Of a stretch of 64,000 nt of DNA, positions 1 through 9,724 are shown in pieces (the first letter of the stretch is position 1; every line of letters begins with the position of its first letter). The notes beneath the pieces were generated by a model. That model was not told where the DNA came from and made no database searches. It saw nothing but the letters and a program-made list of their open reading frames with translations. The stretch covers positions 38,453,373-38,517,372 of the forward strand of contig JBANSL010000008.1 of assembly GCA_037127255.1 (NCBI GenBank), read 5' to 3'. The translations under genes were made by a program, and so were the position numbers. The stretch is from Persicaria tinctoria. Taxonomy: Eukaryota > Streptophyta > Magnoliopsida > Caryophyllales > Polygonaceae.

Positions 1-176
1 CACCCGAATTCTTACCTAATAAAAAAAAAGAGAGCTTAAATTGCAATTTTGTTATAAAGTTTGTAAGATAAGTGTTAAAAATGCAATAGTCCAACACTTA
101 ATTATAACAAATTCCTAACTGCGCTACAATATTAGAAATCAATTGACCGATGGAATGTAGCTTGATTTCCAATCAC

Positions 177-604
177 CATCGCTCAGCAGCAACACACAAT
201 CCAAGCCCTCATCTCGACGCAGTGGCCACCGGATCGGAGGCCGGTAACCAGGCGGTCTCGGCAACACATAATCCAAGCCCTTGTGGGCCTTGTCGCTCTC
301 TGGGGCAGTGCCACACGAACTTCTCCCCTCGCTCCGTCGAATTCTCACTCCGAATCCCGTCGATATTGATAGATCAATATCATAAATCAATTTCATCACC
401 TTACATATACGGCTGCATAAGATAGCCCTCATCGCTCAGCAGCAACACACAATCCAAGTCCTTATCTCGACTCAGTGGCCACCGGATTGGAGGCCGTCGA
501 CAACACACAATCCAAACCCTTTCCGCTCGAACTTCCCCCCTCGCTCCGTCGAATTCAGACTCCGAATCCCGTTGATATTGATCAATCAATATCATAAATC
601 AATT
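177..604 (+). repeat. Tandem duplication of a ~200-bp upstream segment
   Basis: Two diverged copies (about 177-394 and 429-604) share the block beginning CATCGCTCAGCAGC and end in a palindromic motif, GATATTGAT...ATCAATATC, followed by ATAAATCAATT. The second copy has lost about 45 bp. The block lies just upstream of the F-box/LRR-like gene remnant and is probably a duplicated promoter or 5' leader. No coding function is visible in the short reading frames on either strand. Confidence 0.6.
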
Positions 605-648
605 GAACAAAACTAAAACAAGAGCAAGAGGAGAAATTGTCACTGGAA

Positions 649-855
649 ATGTCTCTGAACCACTTTTCCGATCAAGCGCTTCAAGGAGATGCCTCTCGCG
701 AAGCTGCGAGGCACTTTGAGGTCGTTGAAGTTCACTTATGTCGAGGATCAGAGCGATGTTGATGGCGATTTGGAGATCATTGCGGAGCTGGATTTCTTTT
801 GGAGCTACAATGTCACTAACACTGGAGTTGCTAAGTTCTTATCTAAGCAGAAGAG
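649..855 (+). pseudogene. F-box/LRR-like gene remnant, 5' piece (copy 1)
   Basis: An ATG at 649 follows the duplicated leader. From about 685 a frame encodes LRR-like sequence (LRSLKFTYVED, then NTGVAKFLSKQK). That frame is shifted by one base from the ATG at 649, so the 5' end is already damaged, or the start lies elsewhere. The frame runs directly into the chromovirus insertion after AAGAG (851-855) and continues in phase at 6775 when one TSD copy is removed. The leucine-spaced segments resemble plant F-box/LRR proteins, which choose substrates for SCF ubiquitin ligases, but no F-box motif can be recognised here. The family assignment rests on LRR character and on the second copy at 11981. 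Confidence 0.5.
851..855. repeat. Target-site duplication AAGAG (left, chromovirus)
   Basis: AAGAG directly precedes the TGTTAT end of the left LTR and recurs at 6775-6779 right after the ATTACA end of the right LTR. A 5-bp TSD is usual for Ty3/gypsy integrases. Confidence 0.9.
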
Positions 856-1061
856 TGTTATGTCCCAATAACAGAATCAATCTTGCAATGTAACAGTAAC
901 CGAGAATTAGAATTGAGGTGAGAAAGAGAGTTAGAACTCGGGATAAGAGTGTAGAAGATAGAGATAGAGTTTGGAAGGGAAAATATTATGTCATTTCAAT
1001 ACCCATCCTCCAATCTACACAAGGTCTATTTATAGACCAAGCTAGCCCTTAAGGCATTACA
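856..1061 (-). repeat. Chromovirus LTR (3' LTR in element sense)
   Basis: This 206-bp LTR begins TGTTATGTCCC and ends GGCATTACA on the plus strand. It pairs base for base with 6569-6774 apart from about eight substitutions. No clear polypurine tract adjoins it. The flanking DNA is altered by a 61-bp tandem duplication. Confidence 0.93.
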
Positions 1062-1172
1062 ATGCTCCATTCATGGAGAGCCTTGTCTCAAGGCTTGTGT
1101 GATCAACATTTAAGGCATTACACTGCTCCATTCATGGAGAGCCTTGTCTCAAGGCTTGTGTGATCAACATTT
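1051..1172. repeat. 61-bp tandem duplication at the LTR/internal junction
   Basis: A unit starting AAGGCATTACA and ending CAACATTT occurs twice (1051-1111 and 1112-1172). It covers the last 11 bp of the LTR plus the DNA between the LTR and the pol stop codon. The second copy therefore repeats the terminal LTR bases (GGCATTACA) inside the element. Confidence 0.85.
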
Positions 1173-1750
1173 TACAAGTCATTTTCATGCCTCAATTGAA
1201 AACGGGGAAACTGTGCGAGGATGTGAGCTGCTGCCTCCCAGGTAGGCTCTTCATGAGGTAAATTCTTCCACTTGACTAGCCACTTGGCGACTGGATCTCT
1301 GTTTGCAAGGTATTGGACACGACTATCCAATACTGCCTCAAGTTCCATCAGTATAAGACCCTCCTCATCTGTTTCTGGTAGCACCTCAGATGAATTGCAC
1401 TGAGGCTCTTTCTTCAATTTCAACTGTGAAATGTGGAACACTGGGTGAATTCGTGATGAAGCTGACATCTGTAATCTGTAAGCAACTTTCCCAATGCGAG
1501 CCTCCACCTTAAAAGGTCCAAAGAATTTGGCACTGAGTTTCAAATTTCGACGAATTGCAGCTGAGGATTGCCTGTAAGGTTGGAGTTTTAGAAAAACCCA
1601 GTCTCCCACCTTAAATTCCCTCTCTGTTCGTCGAGCATCTGCATACAGTTTCATCCGAGCCTGTGCTTGCTGAAGATGGTACTTCAACTGCCTGATCAAT
1701 AGCTGTCGAGTGTGCAACCAATCCCCTGTTGTGGTGTGAGTTGCAGACAA
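1172..1750 (-). pseudogene. Chromovirus integrase C-terminus and chromodomain
   Basis: This 192-residue open stretch is the end of the polyprotein. The first ~110 residues are the integrase C-terminal region (KVGDWVFLKLQPYRQ, then KFFGPFKVEARIGKVAYRLQ, the GPY/F-like module). The last ~60 residues form a chromodomain with the signature KWLVKWKNLPHEEPTWE. In chromoviruses this domain directs integration toward particular chromatin. It is in the same frame as the integrase core upstream and is separated from it by stop codons near 1868 and 1753. The chromodomain itself looks intact. Confidence 0.9.
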
Positions 1751-1867
1751 TGTAGGGAATCCTAGCTGTTATGGAGGGCACCCATACAAAGCTTCAAATG
1801 GTGACATCTTGATTGTGGAATGGAATGTTGTGTTGTACCACCATTCAGCTAAAAACAACCATTCTAC

Positions 1868-2680
1868 CTACTTCTGGTTGTCAAATGTCATGCATCTCAA
1901 ATAGGACTCCAAACAACGATTCACTCTCTCAGTTTGCCCGTCCGATTGAGGGTGATAAGCAGAGCTCATATCCAACCTTGTGTGTAAGGCTTTGAAAAGT
2001 TGCTGCCAGAACTGACTAATGAAAACTTTGTCCCGATCAGAAACAATGTTGGTGGGTAAACCATGGAGCTTAAAAATATTTTCCATGAACAAGGAAGCAA
2101 CTTTGGTCGCAGTAAATGGGTGAGATAAGGCAATGAAGTGTGAGTACTTAGTGAGTCTGTCCACCACTACTAGAATAGTGTCTTTACCCCTTGAACTAGA
2201 AAGGCCTTCTATGAAATCCATGCTAATGTGGCCCCAAGGTTTTTCTGGAATTGGTAATGGTTGCAACAGCCCTGGGGAAGCTACATTCTCCGTTTTGCAA
2301 CGTTGGCAAATTTCACAAGTGTTGACAAAATCACCTGTATCTGTCTTCATACCCTGCCAGTAAACTAAGCTCTTTAGTTTCTGGTAAGTAGCTTGAATTC
2401 CATAATGGCCTCCCATGGCATCTACATGGAAAGCATTGAGTAGCTTAGTTCTTAAACCTGAACTTCTTCCCACGAGTAATCTTCCTTTGTATCTCAGAAG
2501 GCCATAAGAAACTGTGAAGTGTCCATGTGACTCTGAAATGGCAGTAAGCAGCAGCTGTTGGACCACCTGTTCTCCTTTGTAGCTTTCAAAAATCTCATTG
2601 AGCCAAGCAGGTTGGACCACTGTCATTGCTAGGGGTGTGCATGATTCGGCCCAAACCGATTTTTTGGGCCGAACCAACAC
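1868..2680 (-). pseudogene. Chromovirus integrase zinc-finger and catalytic core
   Basis: The HHCC zinc-binding module is visible as FHVDAMGGHYGIQATYQKL followed by CEICQRC. The catalytic core follows with ISMDFIEGL (first Asp), VSDRDKVF (second Asp) and AYHPQSDGQTERVNR (Glu), giving a complete D,D,E set. The first ~15 residues of this open frame come from the hAT-type MITE inserted upstream and are not integrase. The frame ends at a TAG near 1868, after which the same frame continues. Confidence 0.92.
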
Positions 2681-3293
2681 AAACCGAACCGAACCTAACC
2701 GAACCGAAGTTTTTCGGTTCGGCTTTCGGTTTGAGAATTTTCATTTTTCGGTTTCGGTTCGGTTTGTGTTCGGTTTCGGTTCGGTTTGTGTTAAACCGAT
2801 TTTTTCCAATATTCCACTATATATGTATACACAATACTTTTTATACACTACATAAATACAATATACATATATTGGTATACTTTATATATACATATATACA
2901 CTATACATATACTTTATATAAAGTGTATATACATATATACACTATACAGTGTATATATACACATATACAATCATACACATTTTTTTTTGTGTGTGCAGTG
3001 TGTAGTGTGTATATATACACATATATACAGTGTATATACACACATATATACGCTAATACATATATTTTTTTATGTTCGGTTTGTGTTAAATCGAATTTTT
3101 TTTTAAAAAAATTTATATAGAAATTCGGTTCAACTATGTTAAAACCGAACCGAACACAAACCAAACCGGCAAATAGCCGAACCGAACCTAATGCTTTCGG
3201 TTCGGCTTTCGGTTTTGAAATTTGGAGAGTTCGGTTTCGGTTCGGTTCGGTTCGGCCCGGTTCGGTTAGGTTTTCGGCCGATGCACACCCCTA
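2630..3293. mobile_element. Non-autonomous hAT-type MITE with GGTTCG repeats
   Basis: This 664-bp insertion has 13-bp terminal inverted repeats TAGGGGTGTGCAT and a perfect 8-bp TSD GTCATTGC (2622-2629, 3294-3301). TSD length and the TAGGG start fit the hAT superfamily. Both subterminal regions consist of many short CGAACC/GGTTCG units. The core (2820-3060) is low-complexity TATACA repeat. It interrupts the chromovirus between RNase H and integrase and has no coding capacity of its own. Confidence 0.92.
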
Positions 3294-3316
3294 GTCATTG
3301 CAGCACACCCTCTAGT

Positions 3317-4786
3317 CTAGTCTTCAAACATCCTGGATAAAGCATTAGCTGCTTTATTCTCTACACCTTTCTTATATGCAATGTCATAGTGTAGACCCAG
3401 AAGCTTTCTCACTGCCTTCTTCTGTATCTGTGTGGATAACCTTTGGTCCAAGAGGTGCTTCAGAGTCTGATGGTCAGTTTTAATGACAAATTTTCTCCCT
3501 TCCAAGTAGTGTCTCCATTTGTCAATAGCTAGTAGAATGGCCAGAAGTTCTTTCTCATACACAGCAAGTAGCAAATGCCTTCCATGGAGAGCCTGACTGA
3601 TGTAGGCAATAGGTTTCCCATTTTTCATTAGTACAACCCCAATACCAGATTCACAAGCATCAGTCTCTATAGTGAATGGTATACCAAAATTAGGCATAGC
3701 CAGGACAGGAGGGGTAGTGAGTATTTTCTTTAGTTCAGTAAAAGCCATCTCAGCACTTTGTGACCAAACAAAGCTATCTTTTTTTAAGAGATCAATCAAG
3801 AGTTTTGCAATGCAGCCATAACCTTTGATAAATCTTCTATAATAACCTGTGAGACCCAAGAATCCCCTCAATGCTTTAAAATTCTTAGGCACATGCCACT
3901 TAAGCATAGAATCAATTTTCTTGGGATCAGGTGATACTCCCAATCCAGATATAATGTGACCCAAATACTCCACTTCTTTTTGGGCAAATTCACACTTAGA
4001 TCTCTTAGCAAAAAGCTTGTGGTTTCTCATTGTGGACAGAACTTCTCTCAGATGAATCACATGTTGTTCCACAGACTTACTATAAACCAAAATATCATCA
4101 AAAAACACCAAAACAGACTTTCTCAGAAATTTGCCAAAAACATCATTCATTAGGCCTTGAAATGTGGCTGGAGCATTTGTCAACCCAAATGGCATGACTC
4201 TGAACTCATAGTGGTCGTGATGAGTCCTAAAGGCTGTCTTAGCAATGTCCTCTTCTACCATCCTCACTTGATGGTAACCTGCCCTTAAATCCAACTTGGA
4301 GAATATACTGCCACCAGCTAACTCATCTAAAAGATCCTCAATGTGTGGAATGGGAAATTTATCCTTGATGGTTAACTCATTCAAACGACTATAATCCACA
4401 CAAAATCTCCAAGATCCATCTTTCTTCTTAACCAACAATGTTGGTGATGCAAAGGGGCTGTGACTAGGCCTTATAAAACCATTGCATAGCATTTCTGAGA
4501 CTTGTTTTTCTATTTCAGTCTTTTGGAAGTATGGATACCTATAAGGCCTGGAAGCAACTGGATCCTCACCCTCTCTTAGTGTGATTGAGTGCTCATGGTT
4601 CGTGATAGGAGGTAGTTCCTTGGGCTCTTGAAAAATATCCTCAAATTCCATGATCACCTTGCTGATTTCCAGTGGAATCACTGTCTCTGTCACCCTCACA
4701 CTGCATACTTGGGCAACCTGAAAAAGCTTCACATTACCTTGCACACTGCACAGCTTTTGCAACTGGAAGCCAGTCAACATTTTCAC
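3317..4786 (-). pseudogene. Chromovirus reverse transcriptase and RNase H
   Basis: This 489-residue open stretch contains the RT, with GSWRFCVDYSRLNELT and the catalytic FFDDILVYSKS at about residue 230. It also contains RNase H with FTIETDACESGIGVVL near residue 375 and TDHQTLKHLL near residue 437. It lies in the same frame as gag-protease, from which it is separated by a single TAA at 4793-4795, and it ends at a TAG just before the MITE. RT and RNase H catalytic residues appear intact, so the stops rather than domain loss inactivate this copy. Confidence 0.95.
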
Positions 4787-4792
4787 CTCATC

Positions 4793-5758
4793 TTACACTC
4801 CAATATTTTCTTCTTTAAACCCTCTGATAGTGATTTGTTTGCCCATCTTCTGAAATGAAATTTGTACATCCACAAAGTCAAATAGGACTGGGTTAAAACC
4901 AACAAGCCAGTCTGTGCCCAATATCATGTCACACCCCTCCATTTTCAGTAGTCTAATATCATGCTCATACTCACAACCTTGCATCTCCCATACAAACTTC
5001 TTACAGACCTTACTACTGAACATAATCCCACTGATTGTGTTGACCTGCATCACATTTGCTTTACTGATTTCAAACTCAGTCTCTTTTGCCAATCTAGAAT
5101 CCAAGAAACTGTGTGTTGCACCATTGTCTATCAAAATCGTGACCAGTTTCCCTTTCACAGACCCTTTCACTCGAATTGTGCTTCCAGATTCTTCTCCAGT
5201 GAGAGCATGAACGTATACTTCACTATCTTCTTGTTCATAAGCTAGGTGCAGCTCCTGGTCCCCATCTGTTTGATCTTGCTCCTGAACTTCTTGGGCGACT
5301 AAACTGAATAATGACTGGGTTTTGCACTTGTGTCCATGGAAGAATCTATCTTCACATTTATAACACAAGCCCTTCTTGATATCATTTGAACGTCCTGTAC
5401 TCATCTCAGAATTTGCCATGGAAGATCCTTTGAAACCTGTAGACGTCGGTTTTGAATCCCCTCTTGGCTCTGCTTTATCCGACAATTGAGGCCTATTCCC
5501 ATTTTCCTTTGACCAAGAACTTCTGAATCCCGAATTTGCAGGCCCCGTTGCTTGTTGCCGCCAAGGTTGTTTAGACACCCTCAGCAATGCATGTACTGCC
5601 TTATGGTGTAGCCTTGCTTGCTCAAGAACTTCGGCCATCGATGCCGGCCTTCCCAATTTGACTAGGGACTGGATTTCTGGCCTCAATCCACTAATATAGC
5701 TAGAGACGAAGTAAGATTCGGACAGTTGTGGGTTGAAAGACAACATACTCGCGCGCAA
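4793..5758 (-). pseudogene. Chromovirus gag C-terminus, zinc knuckle and protease
   Basis: The first ~110 residues finish the gag region. A zinc knuckle follows (CYKCEDRFFHGHKC, the CX2CX7HXC form common in plant chromoviruses), then an aspartic protease with VTILIDNGATHSFLD. The active-site triplet reads D-N-G here, whereas D-S/T-G is the usual retroviral form. The frame agrees with gag upstream and RT downstream. Stops at 5837 and 4793 isolate the piece. Confidence 0.9.
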
Positions 5759-5836
5759 ATCCTTGAATCTCTCATTGTAATCCTCTAGACCCTCCGATTG
5801 TTCTAGCTTGTTGAATTCGCCAACTATCTCTGCCTC

Positions 5837-6430
5837 TCATCGATCCCCAAATCTCAGGCAAAGGTCGTCGCAAAAGTCTTGCCAAGATACCTTCGGATTC
5901 TGCATCAGGTACCCTTGTAGCCAAGTATCAGCTTTATCCGTCAAATACATCGCCACAATCTCAACCTGTTGTGATTCTTGAACCGCAAAAATCCCGAAAT
6001 ATTTCTCACATTTTCGTATCGAGTTCCTTGGTTTTCTGCCATCAAAACTCGAGAAATCCAATTTAGGGAGGCGCTGGAATTGATTGTCGTTGAATCCCTG
6101 TTGCTGGTTGAACTGATGTTGGCCTGAATTCGACTGTCCCATGCTCGAACTCGCCTGTCCTTCATTAAAATTCGGATGCCACCTGGAGCCTGGAATTTCT
6201 TGATTCACTGGTCCTGACCCCCTCAGGGAGTCTCTCTCCCCTCGTGGCTGCTGCGAATCCGATCTGTTACCTTCATCCTGCCTCCTCCCTCCAGTATTTG
6301 GAGGATTCCTTACGAAATCGGCCAATTGCTCCATCTTTTGATCACTGGTCTTCCTGAATTCTTCAAACATCCGTGTCTGTTCTTCTTGGATCTTCTGCAG
6401 ATCAGCTAATGACTTAGTTGTTGACGCCAT
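5837..6430 (-). pseudogene. Chromovirus gag N-terminal part
   Basis: This 197-residue open stretch starts at an ATG 122 bases inside the PBS and begins MASTTKSLADLQKIQEEQ. A coiled-coil-like N-terminus and a Gln/Asn-rich linker lead into the retrotransposon gag domain (YLTDKADTWLQGYL, VSWQDFCDDLCLRF). It ends at an in-frame TGA (5837-5839) with gag sequence continuing in the same frame beyond, so the stop is a nonsense mutation rather than a natural end. Confidence 0.9.
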
Positions 6431-6551
6431 GAACGATCTTGTATTGTCCCTAAACTCTGGAATTGTGCATCTGTAACCTTGGATCTCGTCCCTTCCGCCA
6501 TGATCTCCGATCTGCAGCTGCTGGAACGTTCGCGCGCCGGCCGGGGAAAAT

Positions 6552-6563
6552 GCTCTGATACCA
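6552..6563 (-). other. Primer-binding site, initiator tRNA-Met
   Basis: On the minus strand the sequence is TGGTATCAGAGC, the complement of the 3' end of plant initiator tRNA-Met. It lies 5 bases inside the LTR at 6569-6774, which fixes that copy as the 5' LTR and the element as minus-strand. Confidence 0.95.
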
Positions 6564-6568
6564 ATTTC

Positions 6569-6774
6569 TGTTATATCCCAATAACATAATCAATCTTGCA
6601 ATGTAACCGTGACCGAGAATTAGAATTGAGATGAGAAAGAGAGTTAGAACTGGGGATGAGAGTGTAGAAGATAGAGATAGAGTTTGGGAGGGAAAATATT
6701 ATGTCATTTCAATACCCATCCTCCAATCTACACAAGGTCTATTTATAGACCAAGCTAGCCCTTAAGGCATTACA
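6569..6774 (-). repeat. Chromovirus LTR (5' LTR in element sense)
   Basis: This 206-bp partner of 856-1061 has TG...CA ends and is followed by the second TSD copy AAGAG (6775-6779). Confidence 0.93.
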
Positions 6775-7456
6775 AAGAGATTGAGAAGAGTTACCTTTGC
6801 TGGCAATTCTTCGATTTCGAATGCTTCTGTCAAGGCATTGGTCGAGAATTGCGTCTATTCGGAGGATATCGTGCTGATTCAATGCCTATGCATCAGTGAC
6901 GAAGGCCTCTCTCATTCGCTTTTCGTGACCGTCGAAACTCAAATCTCTTGTGATGAAAGACATGTGCGATATAATAGACGACGGTCGATCTCGCTCTAGC
7001 TTGCAATCTAAGCTCGCTTGAGCTCTACTCCATGGCTGTTTCAGATGAGCTGCTTCGCAGGATAGCAAGGGCTAACCTCTTATTGAACTCGAAAGGCTTC
7101 TCGATCAAGGGATTCCTGCCTCTCTTGTCTGCATACCATTCGGTTCTCGAATACTTGTCCTTTCCGATAGTGAAAACACAAGTGCTGGATGATTCACAAC
7201 TGCTGGATGCTGAAATCGCTCAAGATAAAGTATCAGGATCAAGTCCCTTCCGATAGTGACTGATGACAAGTGTTTGTTAATATCTCCGAATCTGTCATTC
7301 AATAAGATGTTGATTGACCAGTATCTAGCAAGGGTTTCGCAGGTTTGCTCTGGCTTAACCGAGCTCTTCGTGAATGGATGCAAGACGATCACACACGAGG
7401 GCGTGTACTGGTGTTGGAGTAGCTGTCATGTTCCAGGTTTCAAATATGTAGAGTAA
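6775..7456 (+). pseudogene. F-box/LRR-like gene remnant, 3' piece (copy 1)
   Basis: This piece continues the reading frame that stops at 855 (RRVTFAGNSSISNASVKALVENC), which is a leucine-rich-repeat pattern. The frame then decays. A second LRR-like segment begins about 7032 (VSDELLRRIARANLLLN, GFLPLLSAYHSVLEYLSF). A third near 7290 (LSFNKMLIDQYLARVSQVCS) is a frameshifted relative of the second gene copy at 12123-12443. Compared with that copy, the piece has several substitutions, an early stop at 7254-7256 and internal deletions. The gene was probably broken before or soon after the chromovirus insertion. Confidence 0.6.
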
Positions 7457-7651
7457 TAGAATTTAGATTTTAGTGGGCTTAATTCTGTGGGCCGGTATAG
7501 AAAATTCATCTATGTTTTTTGTGGGCCGGGTGTAGGAGAGATATTTTGTTTATTTCAGGCTTTTAGGGGGCAACTAACTTAATTGTATTTTGAGATGCGC
7601 CGCCCTATTCTGCATTGATCCTTGTTAGATGGTATGGCCCTTGATTTATTT
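7457..7651. other. Unassigned spacer between gene remnant and Pack-MULE
   Basis: Short stretch with no coding signal. The TTGATTTATTTATTT run just before 7652 may hold an eroded target-site duplication, since ATTTATT recurs shortly after 10981, but spacing and length do not match well enough to call it. Confidence 0.4.
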
Positions 7652-8125
7652 ATTTCGCCAGATACCCCTGGGGTATTGTAAATTTCGCGGGGTATACAAT
7701 TTTTTTACATAATTCGCGTGGTACCCCTGAGAGTTTAACCTATTTCGCCTCGTGCCCTTCTCGGTTAACTTTAACTTTTTCGAGGTAATTCGGTTAGTTT
7801 GCTAAAAGAAAGAAAGAAAGAAAGAAAGGCAAGACCCGGCGAAGAGAGCGAGGAGACCGCGCGATACAGCACCCTCTGCGCGCTCGGACCTGGACTCGGC
7901 TCGGACCTTCTGCTGCACCCTCTGCGCGCTCGGACCTGCTGGCTGCCTCTGCGCGCTCGGACTCGGACCTGTTGCTGCACCCAACGAGAAAGGTTAGAGT
8001 TTTGGTGTTCTTATAACTAGGGTTTGGTGTTCTTGTTTTGGTTGAATTTGATGCATTTGGGGTTTTTTGTGATGTCAAATTTAGGGTTTAGGTTGAAATT
8101 GATAGATTTCGAATTCGAAATTTCG
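7652..8125 (+). repeat. Left long terminal inverted repeat
   Basis: Reverse complement of 10454-10981. Within it, 7850-7982 is a minisatellite of units built on TGCGCGCTCGGACC. The right copy carries more or differently arranged units, which accounts for the length difference (474 against 528 bp). The inner end is the shared motif GATTTCGAATTCGAAATTTCG (8104-8125). Confidence 0.88.
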
Positions 8126-8407
8126 TTTCTCAATTTAGGGTTTAAGTCTAAATTCATTCATAAATACTTGTGATCATGATGTTGCTGAATAGGTTGAAGA
8201 TCTCAACGTTGCCATTCATATGCCGGCCTACTGTAATTCTATAGTCAAAGGTAGAGCAATGTCTTTTTTCATGGTAATTGATAAATTGTGGAAATTGACT
8301 GAAAAAAATGTTGGTTCTTTAACAATTTTTTTTTTGTTCATGCATGTGCTTGAATTCATAGAAGAGTAAGAGCAAAACTTCTTGCTTTGTTGTGTAGCTA
8401 ACTTTCT

Positions 8408-8478
8408 AGCCTATTAGCTCAATTGGTAGAGCTATGTGATTAGACACAAAGATGTGGGTTCAAATCCCACATAGGCTA
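8408..8478 (+). other. tRNA-like sequence (pseudo-tRNA or SINE head)
   Basis: The acceptor arms AGCCTAT/ATAGGCT pair perfectly, the D-arm is GCTC...GAGC, and the T-arm is GTGGG-TTCAAAT-CCCAC. The anticodon arm only forms a 4-bp TGTG/CACA stem with a 6-nt loop, so it is not a normal tRNA. A/B-box-like promoter elements are present. A related copy on the other strand is at 9655-9724. Confidence 0.55.
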
Positions 8479-8720
8479 TCTTGATATTAAGTTGTTGTCA
8501 TTTTTGAAAATATTTTCACACACAAATCATATTGAAAAGAATTGGAGAATTTCAAACATGATTATTTGTGTAGGCACCTCTGTTTTCGACTATTTGTCAT
8601 CACTTTCACTTGTAAAAATTAGTTTTAATCAGGAGCAGTTAATAATAGATTATATCATCTTTAATGATTGTTGAATCTTGAGATGTGCTTTGGTGCTTTT
8701 GTCGTACATCTAGAAATTAG

Positions 8721-9280
8721 ACTGGAAATTGCATAGAGTGGAGTGCCATGCCCTTTCTAAGCTTGAAGAGGAGAAGAAAAAGGCCCTTCCTCCTTCAATA
8801 CGGCTGATGGTGAAACTTTACTTGAAAAGCAAGCTGCAACTGGAGAAGGTAGATCAATTCATCATCTTTTTGTTTTTATTCGTGAGACAAGATGTGTTGG
8901 CTTGTATCAGCTTTGGTATTCTTACTTTTCTTTTCCTTCTTTTCATCAGTGTTTACATACAAATAGGTATAGCATTATTTTATTTTTTTATTTCAGTAGA
9001 ATGAACTATTCAGTATGGAATTAGCCAGTTTATGTTGATCACGGACAAAATTCAAACTTTTTCTGTTGGCAGATTCTTCCCACTACTATGACAGACAACT
9101 ATCACCCGGTGGAGACTATGGCGTCGCATATCCTTTCATTCATATTAGACACTTGCGTTGTACATGTGTTCATTTTTCCCACTGAATTAATGTATTGTTC
9201 TGCTTAACAATTCCTTACATTCAGACATGCCTGATATCAAGGAAAAACAACTAATTTTATATGCACAGATGGCCAACCTA
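8721..9280 (+). pseudogene. Captured exons of an ASHR1/SMYD-like SET methyltransferase gene
   Basis: Three exon-like blocks join in frame. The first, 8721-8848, encodes WKLHRVECHALSKLEEEKKK then PSIRLMVKLYLKSKLQ. The second, 9073-9127, encodes ILPTTMTDNYHPVETMAS. The third, 9225-9280, encodes HMPDIKEKQLILYAQMANL. This is the MYND-to-SET linker region of plant ASHR1 (SDG37)-type lysine methyltransferases, recognised from family knowledge. Intron 1 (8849-9072) is GT-AG. Intron 2 (9128-9224) starts ATATCCTTT and ends TTCAG, a U12-type pattern. The third block ends at a good donor, GTAAGT. The MYND finger and SET core are absent, so this is a captured fragment and not a gene. Confidence 0.75.
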
Positions 9281-9654
9281 GTAAGTGGTATACTGCAGTG
9301 TTTATTATGAGTACACATTATTGTTGATTTCATTGGGTATGGCTTTAGCTTTTTGGTTATTATTTTGTTCACTGGTTATAGATTATTAAGTAGAGCAATT
9401 CGTAAACAATTAGGAACTAAGATCTACTGATTGATGAAGTAATAGTGATGTTTGAGAGTGGTCGATTCCCACATAGGCTGATATTGCCTCTTACACAAAT
9501 AAGTTAGTGAAACCATTCATTCTCAATCTAACTATGTACAAAACAAAATACACTTAATCCTGGTGCACATAAGCTAAATAACCCACTTATTTTCTTGAGA
9601 AAAGACATCAAACAAATTATCTAATTTTTAATATCTAAAGATGCATAAACAAAT

Positions 9655-9724
9655 AACCTATGTGGGATTTGAACTCACATCTTTGTGCATAAGCACACCG
9701 CTCTACCATTTGAGCTAATAGGTT
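9655..9724 (-). other. tRNA-like sequence, inverted relative to 8408-8478
   Basis: On the minus strand: acceptor AACCTAT/ATAGGTT, D-arm GCTC...GAGC, T-arm close to GTGGG/CCCAC with one mismatch, and again a TGTG/CACA anticodon stem with a 6-nt loop. The shared abnormal anticodon arm shows that both copies descend from the same already altered tRNA-like sequence. A third partial piece (CGATTCCCACATAGGCT) is near 9463. Confidence 0.5.

Larger units (their letters stand above)
856..6774 (-). mobile_element. Ty3/gypsy chromovirus, degenerate, inserted in a gene
   Basis: The element is 5,919 bp on the minus strand, with two 206-bp LTRs (856-1061, 6569-6774), TG...CA termini and a 5-bp TSD AAGAG (851-855, 6775-6779). 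The PBS matches initiator tRNA-Met. Gag, protease, RT, RNase H, integrase and a C-terminal chromodomain occur in that order in one frame, which is the chromovirus arrangement. Short LTRs and total size would suit the Reina clade, but that is inference. The frame is broken by five stop codons (near 5837, 4793, 3317, 1868 and 1753) and by a hAT-type MITE. The two LTRs differ at about 8 of 206 positions by eye, so the copy is moderately old. Confidence 0.95.

Noticed and set aside
2626..3164. Frames of 85-164 codons across the first MITE
   Set aside because: They consist of GGTTCG and TATACA repeats, not a protein.
7799..8078. Open frames on both strands across the Pack-MULE left TIR
   Set aside because: They are translations of a GC-rich minisatellite (repeated Ser-Glu-Arg-Ala-Glu-type peptide) with no domain, and appear equally in several frames.
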